A stretch of 64,000 nucleotides of DNA, from contig JBLIMK010000006.1 of the NCBI GenBank assembly GCA_047638715.1, positions 5,158 through 69,157 of the forward strand, given 5' to 3'. Origin of the DNA: SHLQ01 sp047638715. GTDB lineage: Bacteria; Actinomycetota; Acidimicrobiia; Acidimicrobiales; SHLQ01. The notes below the pieces were generated by a model that was not told the DNA's origin, made no database searches, and worked only from the letters and a program-made list of their open reading frames with translations. Made by a program: the position numbers and the translations under genes. Below are positions 8,007 through 17,864 of the stretch, in pieces. Position 1 is the first letter of the stretch, and the number at the start of each line of letters is the position of its first letter.

Positions 8007-8822
8007 TCACACGACGTCGCGGAGCTCCTCCGACAATGCGGTCGCCCCCTCTAAAACATCGTCTTCTCCGCGGTGCTCGTCGGACAGGATCGCGATCATC
8101 TGTGTTGCCCGAAGCCGGATCTTCGACCAGCGTCGGCTGTCGAAGCCGAACGGTGTTCGCACGTCGGACAACACCTCTGCCTTCCTAACCATCGAGATCG
8201 TCGCCTTGGCATCCCCGCCGTTTTTGACGAGTTTGTTCGCCAGAACGCGCACGTCGCCTAACAGATCGTTTAACGCGAGTCCTTCGATTACCTGTGAAGC
8301 CTCGCCGAGCTCATCGTCGATGGCGATGCGTTCGGTCACCTGTTCGATGATCTCGTCGGCCTGTTCCTCGTCCTCTTCGGCAATGACCAGCTCTCCTTCA
8401 GCGGAGAACTCGTGGGCGATTCCTGCCAGCCCTAACGCGTCGACGAGCGCCGACTGTGCCTCGGCGGTCCAATCGTCCATGCCGTAGCCAATCTTGTCGA
8501 CGTCGGGATCGAGGATTGGTCCATCGGCCGTTTCGGCTTGCTCGACCAAACCATCGACTCGGTCTTCATCGACTTCTAGGACGATGAGGACTGCGCCTTG
8601 CCAACCGTGGCTGATTCCTTCACCGGTCAGCAACCCTTCGAGCATTCGCCGAGCTTCAAACGACCATTCGTAGAGCTCGTAGGCGACTTGTGCTTCGTCC
8701 TGGCCGCCGACTTCCTCTGGCGGTGTTGGCTTGTCTTCGACCAGCCCGACCCCACACTCCAAACACTCGGTGACATCTTCGATGTATTCGCGGGAGCATT
8801 GGAAGCAATACATGGTTGACAT
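8007..8822 (-). CDS. Zinc-ribbon protein with acidic tandem signal-transduction-like (DUF2007-type) repeats
   Basis: The protein has 271 residues from ATG 8822; ATG 8813 is also possible. It begins with a zinc ribbon, MYCFQCSREYIEDVTECLECGVGL, in which two CxxC pairs are 13 residues apart. Two similar acidic units follow, ELYEWSFEARRMLEGLLTGEGI and MDDWTAEAQSALVDALGLAGI. Each leads into a short beta-rich VLEVDEDRVDGLVEQ-like segment, resembling the DUF2007 putative signal-transducing fold. The C-terminal 100 residues are helical and unassigned. It is probably cytoplasmic and its function is unknown. A TAGCTT box 8 nt upstream supports a leaderless start at 8822. Confidence 0.7.
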   Translation of the reverse strand: MSTMYCFQCSREYIEDVTECLECGVGLVEDKPTPPEEVGGQDEAQVAYELYEWSFEARRMLEGLLTGEGISHGWQGAVLIVLEVDEDRVDGLVEQAETADGPILDPDVDKIGYGMDDWTAEAQSALVDALGLAGIAHEFSAEGELVIAEEDEEQADEIIEQVTERIAIDDELGEASQVIEGLALNDLLGDVRVLANKLVKNGGDAKATISMVRKAEVLSDVRTPFGFDSRRWSKIRLRATQMIAILSDEHRGEDDVLEGATALSEELRDVV

Positions 8823-8830
8823 GGCACCGA

Positions 8831-8836
8831 AAGCTA
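8831..8836 (-). promoter_or_regulatory. -10 box TAGCTT before the zinc-ribbon gene
   Basis: TAGCTT on the minus strand lies 8 nt before ATG 8822, consistent with leaderless transcription. Confidence 0.45.
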
Positions 8837-8910
8837 CTCTCTCCATTGCGGTCACGTCGGAGCGGGAGCTGCCGATAAAAATAGTGCCGTTTCGAATCTC
8901 GCGGTATCAC

Positions 8911-8916
8911 AGGAGA
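8911..8916 (+). promoter_or_regulatory. Ribosome binding site AGGAGA of glpX
   Basis: AGGAGA stands 4 nt before ATG 8921. It is one of the few textbook Shine-Dalgarno sites in the first 16 kb and fixes the glpX start. Confidence 0.7.
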
Positions 8917-8920
8917 CGAT

Positions 8921-9895
8921 ATGTCTGAGCGAACAAATCCCGACCGGAACCTGGCCCTCGAACTCGTGCGGGTGACCGAGGTTGCGGCGCTCGCCGCGTC
9001 ACGCTTCATGGGCCGAGGCGACAAAGAAGCTGCCGATGGTGCAGCGGTCGATGCTATGCGGACCCAGCTATCGGTCGTCGCAATGAACGGCACCGTGATC
9101 ATCGGCGAGGGCGAGAAGGACGAGGCGCCGATGCTCTTCAACGGCGAACGCATCGGAAATGGAGAGCCACCCGAAGTCGATATTGCGGTCGACCCGATCG
9201 ACGGTACGACGCTCACTGCGCTCGGCCGCGCAAATGCGCTCGCCGTCATAGCGGCATCGGAGGGTGGCTCGATGTTCGATCCTGGCCCGCTTGTTTACAT
9301 GGAAAAGATCGCGGTCGGACCCGACGCCGCCGGCGCCATCGACATCACGCGCTCCCCCACCGAAAACCTGCAATCGATCGCTGAAGCGAAGAACCAGCCA
9401 ATCTCCAACCTGACGGCCGTCATCCTCGACCGAGATCGTCATGGAGAGCTGATCAAGGAAGTCCGCTTGGCGGGGGCAAGAATTCGGTTGATCCCCGATG
9501 GAGACGTCGCCGGAGCAATCTCGACCGCCTGGCCCGACTCCGGAGCTGACGTGCTGTTCGGTATCGGCGGCACGCCCGAGGGTGTCATCTCCGCTGCTGC
9601 ACTGCGTTGCATGGGTGGAGAACAGCAAGGACTTCTGTGGCCCCGGAACGAAGCGGAACGGAGCGAGGCAATCAACGCGGGCTACGACCTCAAGAGGGTC
9701 CTGCACATCGAGGACATGGTCAGTTCCGACAACTGCTTTTTCGCCGCCACGGGAATCACCGATGGGGATCTCCTCAAAGGTGTGCATTTCGAAGAGGGCG
9801 TCGCCAAGACGCAATCACTCGTCATGCGGTCCAAGTCCGGCACCGTCCGTCTAATCGAGGGACATCACCAGCTCGAGAAGCTCTCAAGGCTTTAA
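8921..9895 (+). CDS. glpX: Class II fructose-1,6-bisphosphatase
   Basis: The 324-residue enzyme hydrolyses fructose-1,6-bisphosphate to fructose-6-phosphate in gluconeogenesis. The metal- and phosphate-binding signatures of the GlpX family are visible: IIGEGEKDEAPML near residue 60, VDPIDGTTLTA near residue 87, FGIGGTPEGVISAAAL near residue 209, and a C-terminal VVMRS-like segment. Length and motifs are those of actinobacterial GlpX. It stands alone on the plus strand, divergent from the zinc-ribbon gene, with its own ribosome binding site. Confidence 0.95.
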   Translation: MSERTNPDRNLALELVRVTEVAALAASRFMGRGDKEAADGAAVDAMRTQLSVVAMNGTVIIGEGEKDEAPMLFNGERIGNGEPPEVDIAVDPIDGTTLTALGRANALAVIAASEGGSMFDPGPLVYMEKIAVGPDAAGAIDITRSPTENLQSIAEAKNQPISNLTAVILDRDRHGELIKEVRLAGARIRLIPDGDVAGAISTAWPDSGADVLFGIGGTPEGVISAAALRCMGGEQQGLLWPRNEAERSEAINAGYDLKRVLHIEDMVSSDNCFFAATGITDGDLLKGVHFEEGVAKTQSLVMRSKSGTVRLIEGHHQLEKLSRL

Positions 9896-9953
9896 CACTG
9901 GGCCTCGACTCCTTCGAGCCGCTTCTGCAGCGGGCCCACACCGCCGGCGGAAG

Positions 9954-9959
9954 TAGGGT
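9954..9959 (+). promoter_or_regulatory. -10 box TAGGGT before the MBL hydrolase gene
   Basis: TAGGGT ends 6 nt before ATG 9966 and fits a leaderless start. No Shine-Dalgarno sequence is present. Confidence 0.45.
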
Positions 9960-9965
9960 GACCTC

Positions 9966-10589
9966 ATGATCGATCTCACGACCACGTTGCATCACGCAGA
10001 TACCGGCTTCGAGATTCACAAGGTTGTTGTCGGGCCGGTCGACAACAATGTTTTTGTTCTGCGATGCACCGAAACCGGTGAGAGTCTGCTGATCGACGCC
10101 GCGAATGAGCACGAAAAGCTCCTCGAGCTCGCGAGTGCTCTCAACGTTCGCCGCATCGTCGAAACACACGGTCATTGGGACCACATCGCCGCTATCCCGG
10201 CCATGCGAGACGCCGGCTACTCGGTCGGTGTCACCGAACAAGATTCCTCGATGCTCGACAGCTACGACGAGATCCTCGAAGACGACACGATGATCGACGT
10301 TGGCCGACTTCGGCTCCAGACGATCCACGCTCCCGGACACACGACGGGTTCGATGTCGTTCAAACTCGAAGGCTCGCCAATCCTGTTCAGCGGCGACACG
10401 CTTTTCCCAGGCGGCGCAGGAGCAACGAAGTTCCCCGGCGGCGATTTCGCCACCATCATGCATTCGATCGAAGATCGCTTCTACCGCGTCCTCGATGACG
10501 ACTGCCTCGTCCTGCCCGGCCACGGCGACGACACGACGATCGGTACCGAGAAACCACACTTCGACGAATGGGTCGCCCGAGGCTGGTAG
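9966..10589 (+). CDS. MBL-fold metallohydrolase (glyoxalase II-like)
   Basis: The protein has 207 residues. The metallo-beta-lactamase metal motif THGHWDHIAAIP is near residue 66, followed by APGHTTGSM near residue 123, FSGDTLFPGGAG near residue 140 and a final LPGHGDDTTI near residue 180. All zinc ligands of the glyoxalase II-like branch are therefore present. Typical activity is hydrolysis of thioesters such as S-lactoylglutathione analogues, or related persulfide chemistry; an actinobacterial thiol partner would be mycothiol. The substrate is inferred only from the family. It ends 1 bp before the convergent HNH relic. Confidence 0.85.
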   Translation: MIDLTTTLHHADTGFEIHKVVVGPVDNNVFVLRCTETGESLLIDAANEHEKLLELASALNVRRIVETHGHWDHIAAIPAMRDAGYSVGVTEQDSSMLDSYDEILEDDTMIDVGRLRLQTIHAPGHTTGSMSFKLEGSPILFSGDTLFPGGAGATKFPGGDFATIMHSIEDRFYRVLDDDCLVLPGHGDDTTIGTEKPHFDEWVARGW

Positions 10590-10590
10590 T

Positions 10591-11459
10591 TCAGGCAGGA
10601 TTCCGGCCTCGCGGTGCGACTTCTTCGACTGTGGCCGGTCTGGTATGCCAGGTCCCGGCGGGTTTTCGATAGAGGGTGAGTTTGTTGTCGTGAAGCCAAT
10701 GGTGGATCGCGACCGACACCATTGCGAGTTCGGTGATGTTCGTTTTGCCTTTGATCGGCGCTTCGAACGGAAGGACGTGATGCGCTTCGCACTTCGCCGG
10801 ATCAGCTCCGGTGAGCACACACCCGCCATCGCGGATCAGGAGTGCTCGCCATTGGGCGTCGGTGCAGCGGCGGACCTTGCGACCATGGAACAACGGATGT
10901 TGACCGGTCGGGTCGAAGAGGATTCGGTCGGCGCTTTACGGCCGGGGCAATCACATGAGTTCGACGCCGACGGATCAGCTGAGCGTGACGTTTCGGGAGT
11001 TGGTTGTGGCATTTCACGATCGGGCTGGTTGTCGACATCGGCGCACCTCGTTTGCTTCGCCCGATCTTCGTCTTGAGATTCGACCCGTCCGAGCAAGGTT
11101 GCGTCGCCGTTGACGTCGGCAGCGGAGGTCTTCTTCGCCGCTGGAAGGTCCTTGAGCGCAGCGGCGGTGTCAGCGTTCTTGTTGGACGCCGAATGCGACG
11201 CTCTGCCGTGCTTCTTCTGGGCATCGACCGGGTCGCCACCAAGAGATTCGATAGCGGCGAGCACATTCGACCGGCGCACAGCGACCTGAGCGTCGACGGC
11301 AGCCAGCATCGCAACCACTTCATGCAGCCGGGAGCCTTCGAGATGCGAAACGTCCAAGCCAGCTACCCATGCTCCAAAGCCGGACATACGCACACGAACG
11401 TCGTCGAACGAAGTAACACCTACCCCTTCACTTGTCGAGCCCTCGGTCCACTTAGCCAT
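10591..11459 (-). pseudogene. DUF222/HNH (13E12-type) endonuclease relic, frameshifted and internally shortened
   Basis: Two minus-strand frames together resemble one DUF222-HNH protein. The first, from ATG 11459, reads DDVRVRMSGFGAWVAGLDVSHLEGSRLHEVVAMLAAVDAQ in register with the DUF222 start, then becomes low-complexity. The second begins right after an in-frame TAA at 10936-10938 and reads SADRILFDPTGQHPLFHGRK, then RRCTDAQWRALLIRDGGCV and CEAHHVLPF...IHHWLHD. That is the HNH domain with its His-Asn-His residues. The two frames join by a one-base shift near 10930-10940. The combined length, about 290 residues, lacks most of the central DUF222 region of the usual 400-500. The gene is therefore probably dead. 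A separately started HNH fragment (TTG 10893) cannot be excluded. Confidence 0.7.
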
Positions 11460-11529
11460 CACCACTTGAACTCGCCCCCGAAACTGCACGCGTACCGAGC
11501 GAGCTACCACCGATGGCTGAACGGCGAGG

Positions 11530-11620
11530 GCTAGGCCCGAAGCAATACACAGAGCGGTTTTGGAGCGCCAGCGACGAAAGCGTGGTTTGCGAGGGCCGCT
11601 AGGCCCGAAGCAATACATAG
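11530..11620. repeat. 23-bp direct repeat (11530-11552 and 11598-11620), second copy forming the sufC promoter
   Basis: The unit GCTAGGCCCGAAGCAATACA followed by C/T-AG occurs twice with a single mismatch, 68 bp apart. The second copy runs into the TAGACT box of sufC. The first lies between that promoter and the broken HNH gene. The preceding GCGAGGG is also shared. Confidence 0.75.
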
Positions 11621-11623
11621 ACT
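11618..11623 (+). promoter_or_regulatory. -10 box TAGACT before sufC (copy 1)
   Basis: TAGACT ends 6 nt before ATG 11630, giving a leaderless sufC-sufS-sufU transcript. Confidence 0.5.
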
Positions 11624-11629
11624 TGATGT

Positions 11630-12384
11630 ATGGCCGCTCCGTTGTTCGAACTCACCAACGTGCACATCTCCACGCCTGACGGAATCGAGATCGTCAAAGG
11701 AGTCGATCTCACGGTCGACGCTGGCGAAGTGCATGCACTCATGGGACCGAACGGTTGCGGCAAATCAACGCTCGCCGCAGCGCTTGCCGGTAGCCCCGAA
11801 TACGAGATCACCGCCGGCACGGTCAAGCTGCATGGCGACGATATTGTCGACTGGGACCCCGACGTGCGAGCTCGCGCCGGGATCTTCCTCGCCTTTCAAT
11901 ATCCGCAGGCGATACCTGGCGTGTCGGTTAGAAACTTCTTGCAGCAAGCAGTGCAGGCACGGACGGGGAAAGACGTCTCGACGATCGAGATCTACATGTC
12001 CCTGACGGAGTGGATGGAAACACTCGGCATGGACACGGCGTTCATGGATCGATTCCTCAACGAGGGATTCAGCGGTGGCGAGAAGAAACGAAACGAAATC
12101 TTGCAGCTGGCACTCCTCGAGCCGGAGATCGCGATCCTTGACGAAACCGACTCAGGGCTCGATATCGACGCACTTCGCATCGTCGCCGAAGGTGTCCAGG
12201 CAGTCCGAGCAAAGAAGACGGATATCGGCATCCTGACCATCACCCACTACCAGCGGCTTCTCGACCACCTGCGTCCAGACCACGTGCACATCATGCGCGA
12301 CGGAAAGATCGTGCAATCCGGGGGCATGGAACTCGTCGAGACCATCGAGGCGGACGGCTTTGATTCGTTCGCCGGAGCCGACTG

Positions 12385-12385
<1 letters not shown>
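11630..12385 (+). CDS. sufC: Fe-S cluster assembly ATPase SufC, paralogue 1
   Basis: The 251-residue ABC-type ATPase has Walker A GPNGCGKST near residue 43, the SufC-specific signature SGGEKKRNEILQLALL near residue 148, Walker B AILDETDSGLDIDAL near residue 170, and the H-loop TITHYQRLL near residue 204. It would energise cluster assembly on the SufB/SufD scaffold in the cytoplasm. Its stop codon overlaps the sufS start by one base (TGATG), and sufU follows, so it heads a sufC-sufS-sufU operon. A second complete SufC is encoded at 16711-17529. Which one binds SufB/SufD cannot be decided from sequence alone. Confidence 0.92.
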
Positions 12386-13623
<1,238 letters not shown>

Positions 13624-13638
13624 AAAGAACAGACCCTC

Positions 13639-14163
13639 ATGGCTGGCCTCGACGACCTCTACAAAGACATCATTCTCGATCACTATCGAAATCCACGGAA
13701 TCGCGGCGAACTCCCACCTCCAGCGTGCAAAGCGGAAGGTTTCAACCCGTTGTGCGGAGACGAGATCGTGCTCTACGTCAGCATCGACGACGACGGTGTG
13801 ATCACCGACATTGCGACCGGTGGTCAGGGATGCTCAATCAGTCAATCGTCGGCTTCGATGATGTCGGCAGCCGTGAAGGGCAAGACGGTCGAAGAAGCCC
13901 GTGAAATAACCGAGAAGTTCAAGGCCATGATGTCGATCCCTGGAAAGTCTTCCGAGGACTCACCAAGCGCCGAAGCTATTGCAGCAGCGAAGGCATCTGC
14001 CGGTTCAACAGACGTTAGTAGCGTCTCGACGGCTCCCGGAAAGCTGGATCTCTCCATGGGCGACCTCTCGGCGTTGCGAGGCGTGGTCAGGTTCCCGGTT
14101 CGCATCAAATGCGCAGTTCTTTCATGGAACACACTGCTCGAAGCGTTCGAGCAGGCCTCCTAG
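13639..14163 (+). CDS. sufU: SufU-type zinc sulfurtransferase / scaffold
   Basis: The protein has 174 residues of the SufU/NifU N-terminal family. The three ligand cysteines are in NPLCGDEI (about residue 36), GQGCSISQSS (about residue 65) and RIKCAVLSW (about residue 160), with GDEI carrying the conserved Asp. The stretch between Cys2 and Cys3 is longer than in IscU, which is the SufU hallmark. SufU accepts persulfide sulfur from SufS and passes it to SufBCD. It is the last gene of sufC-sufS-sufU and ends 9 bp from the convergent GDP-mannose dehydratase gene. Confidence 0.9.
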   Translation: MAGLDDLYKDIILDHYRNPRNRGELPPPACKAEGFNPLCGDEIVLYVSIDDDGVITDIATGGQGCSISQSSASMMSAAVKGKTVEEAREITEKFKAMMSIPGKSSEDSPSAEAIAAAKASAGSTDVSSVSTAPGKLDLSMGDLSALRGVVRFPVRIKCAVLSWNTLLEAFEQAS

Positions 14164-14172
14164 GAGCACCCG

Positions 14173-15138
14173 TCAGGCCGATCGAGCGAGCCTGCGCAGG
14201 TCGGCTTCGACCATCTCGTGAATGAGCTGATCGAAGCCTATGGTCGGCTCCCAGCCGAGCTCTTCTCTCGCCAGGGTCGAGTCGCCGATGAGTAGGTCGA
14301 CTTCAGCCGGTCGGTAGAACTTTGGATCGACCGACACGTACTGTTCCCAGTCGAGACCGGCGGCCGAGAACGCAATCTCGCATAACTCTCGAACGGAATG
14401 GGTCACACCCGTCGAAATCACGTAGTCCTTCGGTGCGTCGAGCTGAAGCATCCGCCACATCGCGTCGACGTAGTCCGCGGCATGACCCCAGTCGCGGCGA
14501 GCGTCCAGATTCCCGAGCAGCAACTCGGACTGCATACCGAGCTTGATTCGTGCCACCGAGTTCGTGACCTTTCGGGTAACAAACTCGGTTCCGCGACGTG
14601 GACTCTCGTGGTTGAACAGAATCCCTGAGGAGGCGTACATGTCATAGCTCTCGCGATAGTTAACCGTGATCCAATGCCCGTAGACCTTGGCAACTCCGTA
14701 GGGGCTACGCGGGTGGAACGGGGTCAACTCGGTCTGGGGAACCTCGGCGGCCTTGCCAAACATCTCGCTCGACGAAGCCTGGTAGAACCTGGCGTCGGGC
14801 TGAACCATTCGGATCGCATCGAGCAACCGGGTCACCCCGAGTGCAGTGATCTCTCCGGTGAGCACGGGCTGGCCGAAGGACGTTTGCACGAACGACTGTG
14901 CGGCGAGGTTATAGATCTCGTCTGGTTCGTGCTCGCGAAGGACATGCACCATCGACGCGCCATCGATCAGGTCACCTTGGGCGAGTTCGATGTCGTCCTG
15001 AATGTGGTCGATGCGTTCGAAGTTGACGGTGCTCGATCTCCGGAGCATCCCGACGACGTCATACCCTTTCTCGAGGAGGAACTCCGCAAGATATGAGCCG
15101 TCCTGTCCGGTGATTCCGGTGATCAGGGCCTTTGGCAT
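14173..15138 (-). CDS. gmd: GDP-mannose 4,6-dehydratase
   Basis: The protein has 321 residues from ATG 15138, the usual size. It is an extended short-chain dehydrogenase with ALITGITGQDGSYLAEFLLEKGY binding NADP at the N-terminus. The catalytic region includes YQASSSEMFG near residue 127, SPYGVAKVYGHW (YxxxK) near residue 149 and the FNHESPRRGTEFVTRKV motif specific for GMD. It converts GDP-mannose to GDP-4-keto-6-deoxymannose, the precursor of GDP-rhamnose, fucose or perosamine for polysaccharides. It probably feeds the polysaccharide loci in this window although it lies apart from them. The longer upstream open frame is not real: an AGGAGA site precedes ATG 15138. Confidence 0.92.
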   Translation of the reverse strand: MPKALITGITGQDGSYLAEFLLEKGYDVVGMLRRSSTVNFERIDHIQDDIELAQGDLIDGASMVHVLREHEPDEIYNLAAQSFVQTSFGQPVLTGEITALGVTRLLDAIRMVQPDARFYQASSSEMFGKAAEVPQTELTPFHPRSPYGVAKVYGHWITVNYRESYDMYASSGILFNHESPRRGTEFVTRKVTNSVARIKLGMQSELLLGNLDARRDWGHAADYVDAMWRMLQLDAPKDYVISTGVTHSVRELCEIAFSAAGLDWEQYVSVDPKFYRPAEVDLLIGDSTLAREELGWEPTIGFDQLIHEMVEADLRRLARSA

Positions 15139-15146
15139 TCGCTCAG

Positions 15147-15152
15147 TCTCCT
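15147..15152 (-). promoter_or_regulatory. Ribosome binding site AGGAGA of gmd
   Basis: AGGAGA on the minus strand lies 8 nt before ATG 15138 and settles the start against the much longer open frame. Confidence 0.65.
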
Positions 15153-15225
15153 GTTGATCGAGACAGACGACAACACCAGCGATCAGCAATGACCCAACCT
15201 CCCACAATTTCGAATTCGTCGGATC

Positions 15226-15231
15226 TATGCT
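15226..15231 (+). promoter_or_regulatory. -10 box TATGCT before the propeller lipoprotein gene
   Basis: TATGCT ends 6 nt before ATG 15238; the transcript would be leaderless. Confidence 0.5.
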
Positions 15232-15237
15232 GTCGCG

Positions 15238-16689
15238 ATGGGCAAACGTTGCCGCTTGGCAGCGTGGGGGGCGACGTTCGCCCTGTTCGTCGCTGCCTGC
15301 ACTGCGACTGAAGCGCCTACCTCTTCTCGACCGGCCGCCGAAGCTTCGCGTCCCGCGTCGACTTCGCAATCGTCGATTCCCACCGCGGTTACCTTCCCCC
15401 ATTCGCTTGCCGACGCCAGCTTTGTTCACGCAGCACTTCCCGACGGCCCGTGTGCCGCAGGCGACAACGCACACATTTCTGTCTTCGATTCGGCGAACGG
15501 AGATGAAACGTGGTCCTTCCCAATTCCTCGGCCGAGCAACACCTCTATCATCGACGGCTCCGTGGCTTACGTTTCGTTCCGCTGGGACCGTGGTCAACAT
15601 CCAGGAGTCGGAGCAATCGATCTCGCTGGACAAGCTCCACTCTGGCAACGCTTTCTCACTTCTGAGGCAGAGCAGATGGCCGTCACAGATGCTGGCTTGA
15701 TCGTGGTCACTCGTGACGATGTGAGAGCGATAGATATCGAGACCGGCGAAGACCTCTGGGTGAACAACAGCCAATTCGACTTCAGCCGCGTGGCACTCGC
15801 CGATGATGCAGCATTCGCGATCGACAGGGTGGGTGTCCACGCGATCGACTACTCGACGGGTGCGGTCATGTGGCGCCTAGAGGTAGAGCGCCCCGACGCG
15901 GTCGCAGCCCGAGGCAAGACCATGGCAGTCGCTGCCGGCACCAGACTCATTGCGGTCGACACGTCTCGTCAGGGCCGACTGTTCGACGTGCAGGTCAACC
16001 GGCTCGGAGCCGGGCAAATCTGGGTCACGCCGACCGCCATCTCCTTTGAACTCTCGCCGAATACTGCACCCGGTGGCGGTGTGGCTTCCCTGGATCGAAA
16101 CTCTGGAGTCGAGAAGTGGCGTGCCACCGGAATCGGCGAAGCTCAATGGGTCGGCGATCGTCAACTCATTGCATCAACAGCGAGTGGTGAGCCCGCCCCC
16201 GCTCAGCCGTTCGCGCTCTTCGCCCTCGACGCCACGACCGGCGAGGAGATCTGGCGTGTCCCCGCGACAGCGCAAGCATTCGAGAGCGTGCTCGGAACGT
16301 CGAGCGACCGCTTGGTGACCATCGACCCACACCCTGCAGTTTCGGGCCTGCACCGAATCCGCGTGATCGATGCTCCTACCGGTGAGCTGATCTGGGAAAC
16401 CAGTTCGGACAGTACCTTCGATGGGGCTGTGGTCGAGGCTGGCACGTTCGTGACCGCATACGCCTCGAGCAGCTCACTCAGCACCGATCGAGGGCGGGTG
16501 TCAATGTTGCTCGGTGCCGATAGCCCATGGGAGGTCACACGATCAGATGGCATCGCCCAGGCGCCCCTTCTCACGCCTCATGGGCTCGTTGTGATCTCGG
16601 GAGAACGGACGCCGACGTGTGTCGGTCGCGCTCTGGGTGAACCGGTAGGACAGTCTCAAGTCCTTGGAGCGACAGCGATCAATGACTGA
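15238..16689 (+). CDS. Surface lipoprotein with PQQ-like beta-propeller repeats
   Basis: The protein has 483 residues. The N-terminus is a Sec lipoprotein signal ending FVAAC near residue 21, followed by a Ser/Thr/Pro/Ala-rich linker to about residue 55. The rest is a series of roughly 40-residue units with the pattern aID..TGE.LW (VRAIDIETGEDLWVNN, VHAIDYSTGAVMWRLE, LFALDATTGEEIWRVP, IRVIDAPTGELIWETS). That is the PQQ/BamB-like propeller blade. In this family the repeats may bind PQQ or only mediate protein contacts; no dehydrogenase active site is recognisable. It is probably anchored outside the membrane. The function is unknown. Confidence 0.8.
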   Translation: MGKRCRLAAWGATFALFVAACTATEAPTSSRPAAEASRPASTSQSSIPTAVTFPHSLADASFVHAALPDGPCAAGDNAHISVFDSANGDETWSFPIPRPSNTSIIDGSVAYVSFRWDRGQHPGVGAIDLAGQAPLWQRFLTSEAEQMAVTDAGLIVVTRDDVRAIDIETGEDLWVNNSQFDFSRVALADDAAFAIDRVGVHAIDYSTGAVMWRLEVERPDAVAARGKTMAVAAGTRLIAVDTSRQGRLFDVQVNRLGAGQIWVTPTAISFELSPNTAPGGGVASLDRNSGVEKWRATGIGEAQWVGDRQLIASTASGEPAPAQPFALFALDATTGEEIWRVPATAQAFESVLGTSSDRLVTIDPHPAVSGLHRIRVIDAPTGELIWETSSDSTFDGAVVEAGTFVTAYASSSSLSTDRGRVSMLLGADSPWEVTRSDGIAQAPLLTPHGLVVISGERTPTCVGRALGEPVGQSQVLGATAIND

Positions 16690-16710
16690 GCTGATCGGCA
16701 ACCACGGGGT

Positions 16711-17529
16711 TTAGCCCTCGTGAAGGTGGAGGTCCTCAGCGAACGTCGTGTCACCAAAGGGATTGTGGAATGCAGCGAACCCCGTGTCTTGTTCGACGGT
16801 GTGCGCCCACTCGCCATAGCCGGTCTTTTCGAGTTCCTCGGCAAGTTCTGGGCCACCCGAGGTTTGGATGATTCCAGCGGCAAAAACGTGGACCCGATCT
16901 GGTTTTAGCTCTTCGAAGAGTCGCTTGTAGTGGGTGATCGCCAAAACACCGAGCGGCTCATCGGCATTCGTTGCCTCTTCGACACGCCTGGTAACCGCAC
17001 GCATCGCGTCCACATCAAGCCCCGAGTCGATCTCGTCAAGGATGGCAAACTTCGGAGCGAGGACGCCGAGCTGGACCGTTTCATTGCGCTTCTTCTCGCC
17101 TCCGGAAAGGTCGACGTTGAGCGGCCGCGTGATGAGTGCAGGATCGAAGCCGATCCGTTCTGCCTCCGAAGCAATGTTTGCTCGCACGGCAAGTTCATCG
17201 CGGCCGGCGGCAACCGCAGAGGCTGACAACATTGCTTCGAGCGAGACACCAGGGACCGGGGTCGGATATTGCATTGCCAGAAAGAGTCCGGCGCGTGCTC
17301 GCTCCCATGCGGCAAGTTCGAGGAGTTGCACACCATCGAGGGTGACCGAGCCGCTGGTGACCGTGTAGCCAGGTTTGCCGGTGATGACGTGACTGAGTGT
17401 CGACTTTCCGGAGCCATTTGGGCCCATGACGGCATGAACTTCGCCGCTTCGGATCGTCAGCGATACCCCGTTGATAATTTTCTTCTTGCCCACCGAGGCG
17501 TGCAGATCGGAAATCACGAGCTCGCTCAT
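16711..17529 (-). CDS. sufC: Fe-S cluster assembly ATPase SufC, paralogue 2
   Basis: The 272-residue ABC ATPase has Walker A MGPNGSGKST near residue 36, signature LSGGEKKRNETVQLGVL near residue 145, Walker B AILDEIDSGLDVDAM near residue 166 and H-loop AITHYKRLF near residue 201, all intact. It is the last gene of sufD-Rieske-sufC, coupled by a 4-bp ATGA overlap to the Rieske gene. This is the conserved actinobacterial order, so this copy is the likelier SufB/SufD partner. Its C-terminus has about 20 residues (HNPFGDTTFAEDLHLHEG) beyond the usual end. Confidence 0.93.
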   Translation of the reverse strand: MSELVISDLHASVGKKKIINGVSLTIRSGEVHAVMGPNGSGKSTLSHVITGKPGYTVTSGSVTLDGVQLLELAAWERARAGLFLAMQYPTPVPGVSLEAMLSASAVAAGRDELAVRANIASEAERIGFDPALITRPLNVDLSGGEKKRNETVQLGVLAPKFAILDEIDSGLDVDAMRAVTRRVEEATNADEPLGVLAITHYKRLFEELKPDRVHVFAAGIIQTSGGPELAEELEKTGYGEWAHTVEQDTGFAAFHNPFGDTTFAEDLHLHEG

Positions 17530-17864
17530 TTTTCGTCTCCGTGGATCGTTACGAAGACTTCGGTGCCGCGAACTTCGACCTCATGGCCAGCAACAGGCTT
17601 CGTCGCTGGAAACGTGAGCGCTGCTCCAGTTTCGAGAGAAAAAAGCGCACCGTGGCGAGGACACTCGATCGTTCGATCGTCGGGCTCGAGATAGCCGCCA
17701 GCGAGCGACACTTGTGCATGGCTACACGTGTCGTCGATCGCGAACCATTCGTCGTCAATCCGGGCATACGCGATCGCACGTCCATCGATTTCGGCTACTC
17801 GGACATCGCCACTCGTTAACGAATCGACGTCGCACAACTTGACCGTGCTGGGATCGGTGCTCAT
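17526..17864 (-). CDS. Rieske [2Fe-2S] ferredoxin of the SUF operon
   Basis: The small protein has 112 residues. The two Rieske ligand pairs are CSHAQVSL near residue 42 and CPRHGALFSLETG near residue 63, as in dioxygenase-type Rieske ferredoxins. It lacks a membrane anchor and is therefore soluble. A gene of this type between sufD and sufC is a recurrent actinobacterial arrangement. It may supply electrons during cluster assembly or be an early client; this is inference. It overlaps sufD and sufC by 4 bp on each side. Confidence 0.88.
   Translation of the reverse strand: MSTDPSTVKLCDVDSLTSGDVRVAEIDGRAIAYARIDDEWFAIDDTCSHAQVSLAGGYLEPDDRTIECPRHGALFSLETGAALTFPATKPVAGHEVEVRGTEVFVTIHGDEK

Noticed and set aside
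9068..9814. Minus-strand 248-codon frame opposite glpX
   Set aside because: It is a shadow of glpX; the plus-strand protein is complete with family motifs.
15139..15840. Upstream extension of the GDP-mannose dehydratase frame
   Set aside because: It overlaps the plus-strand lipoprotein gene in antisense and is low-complexity. The Rossmann motif starts right after ATG 15138, which has a clear ribosome site.
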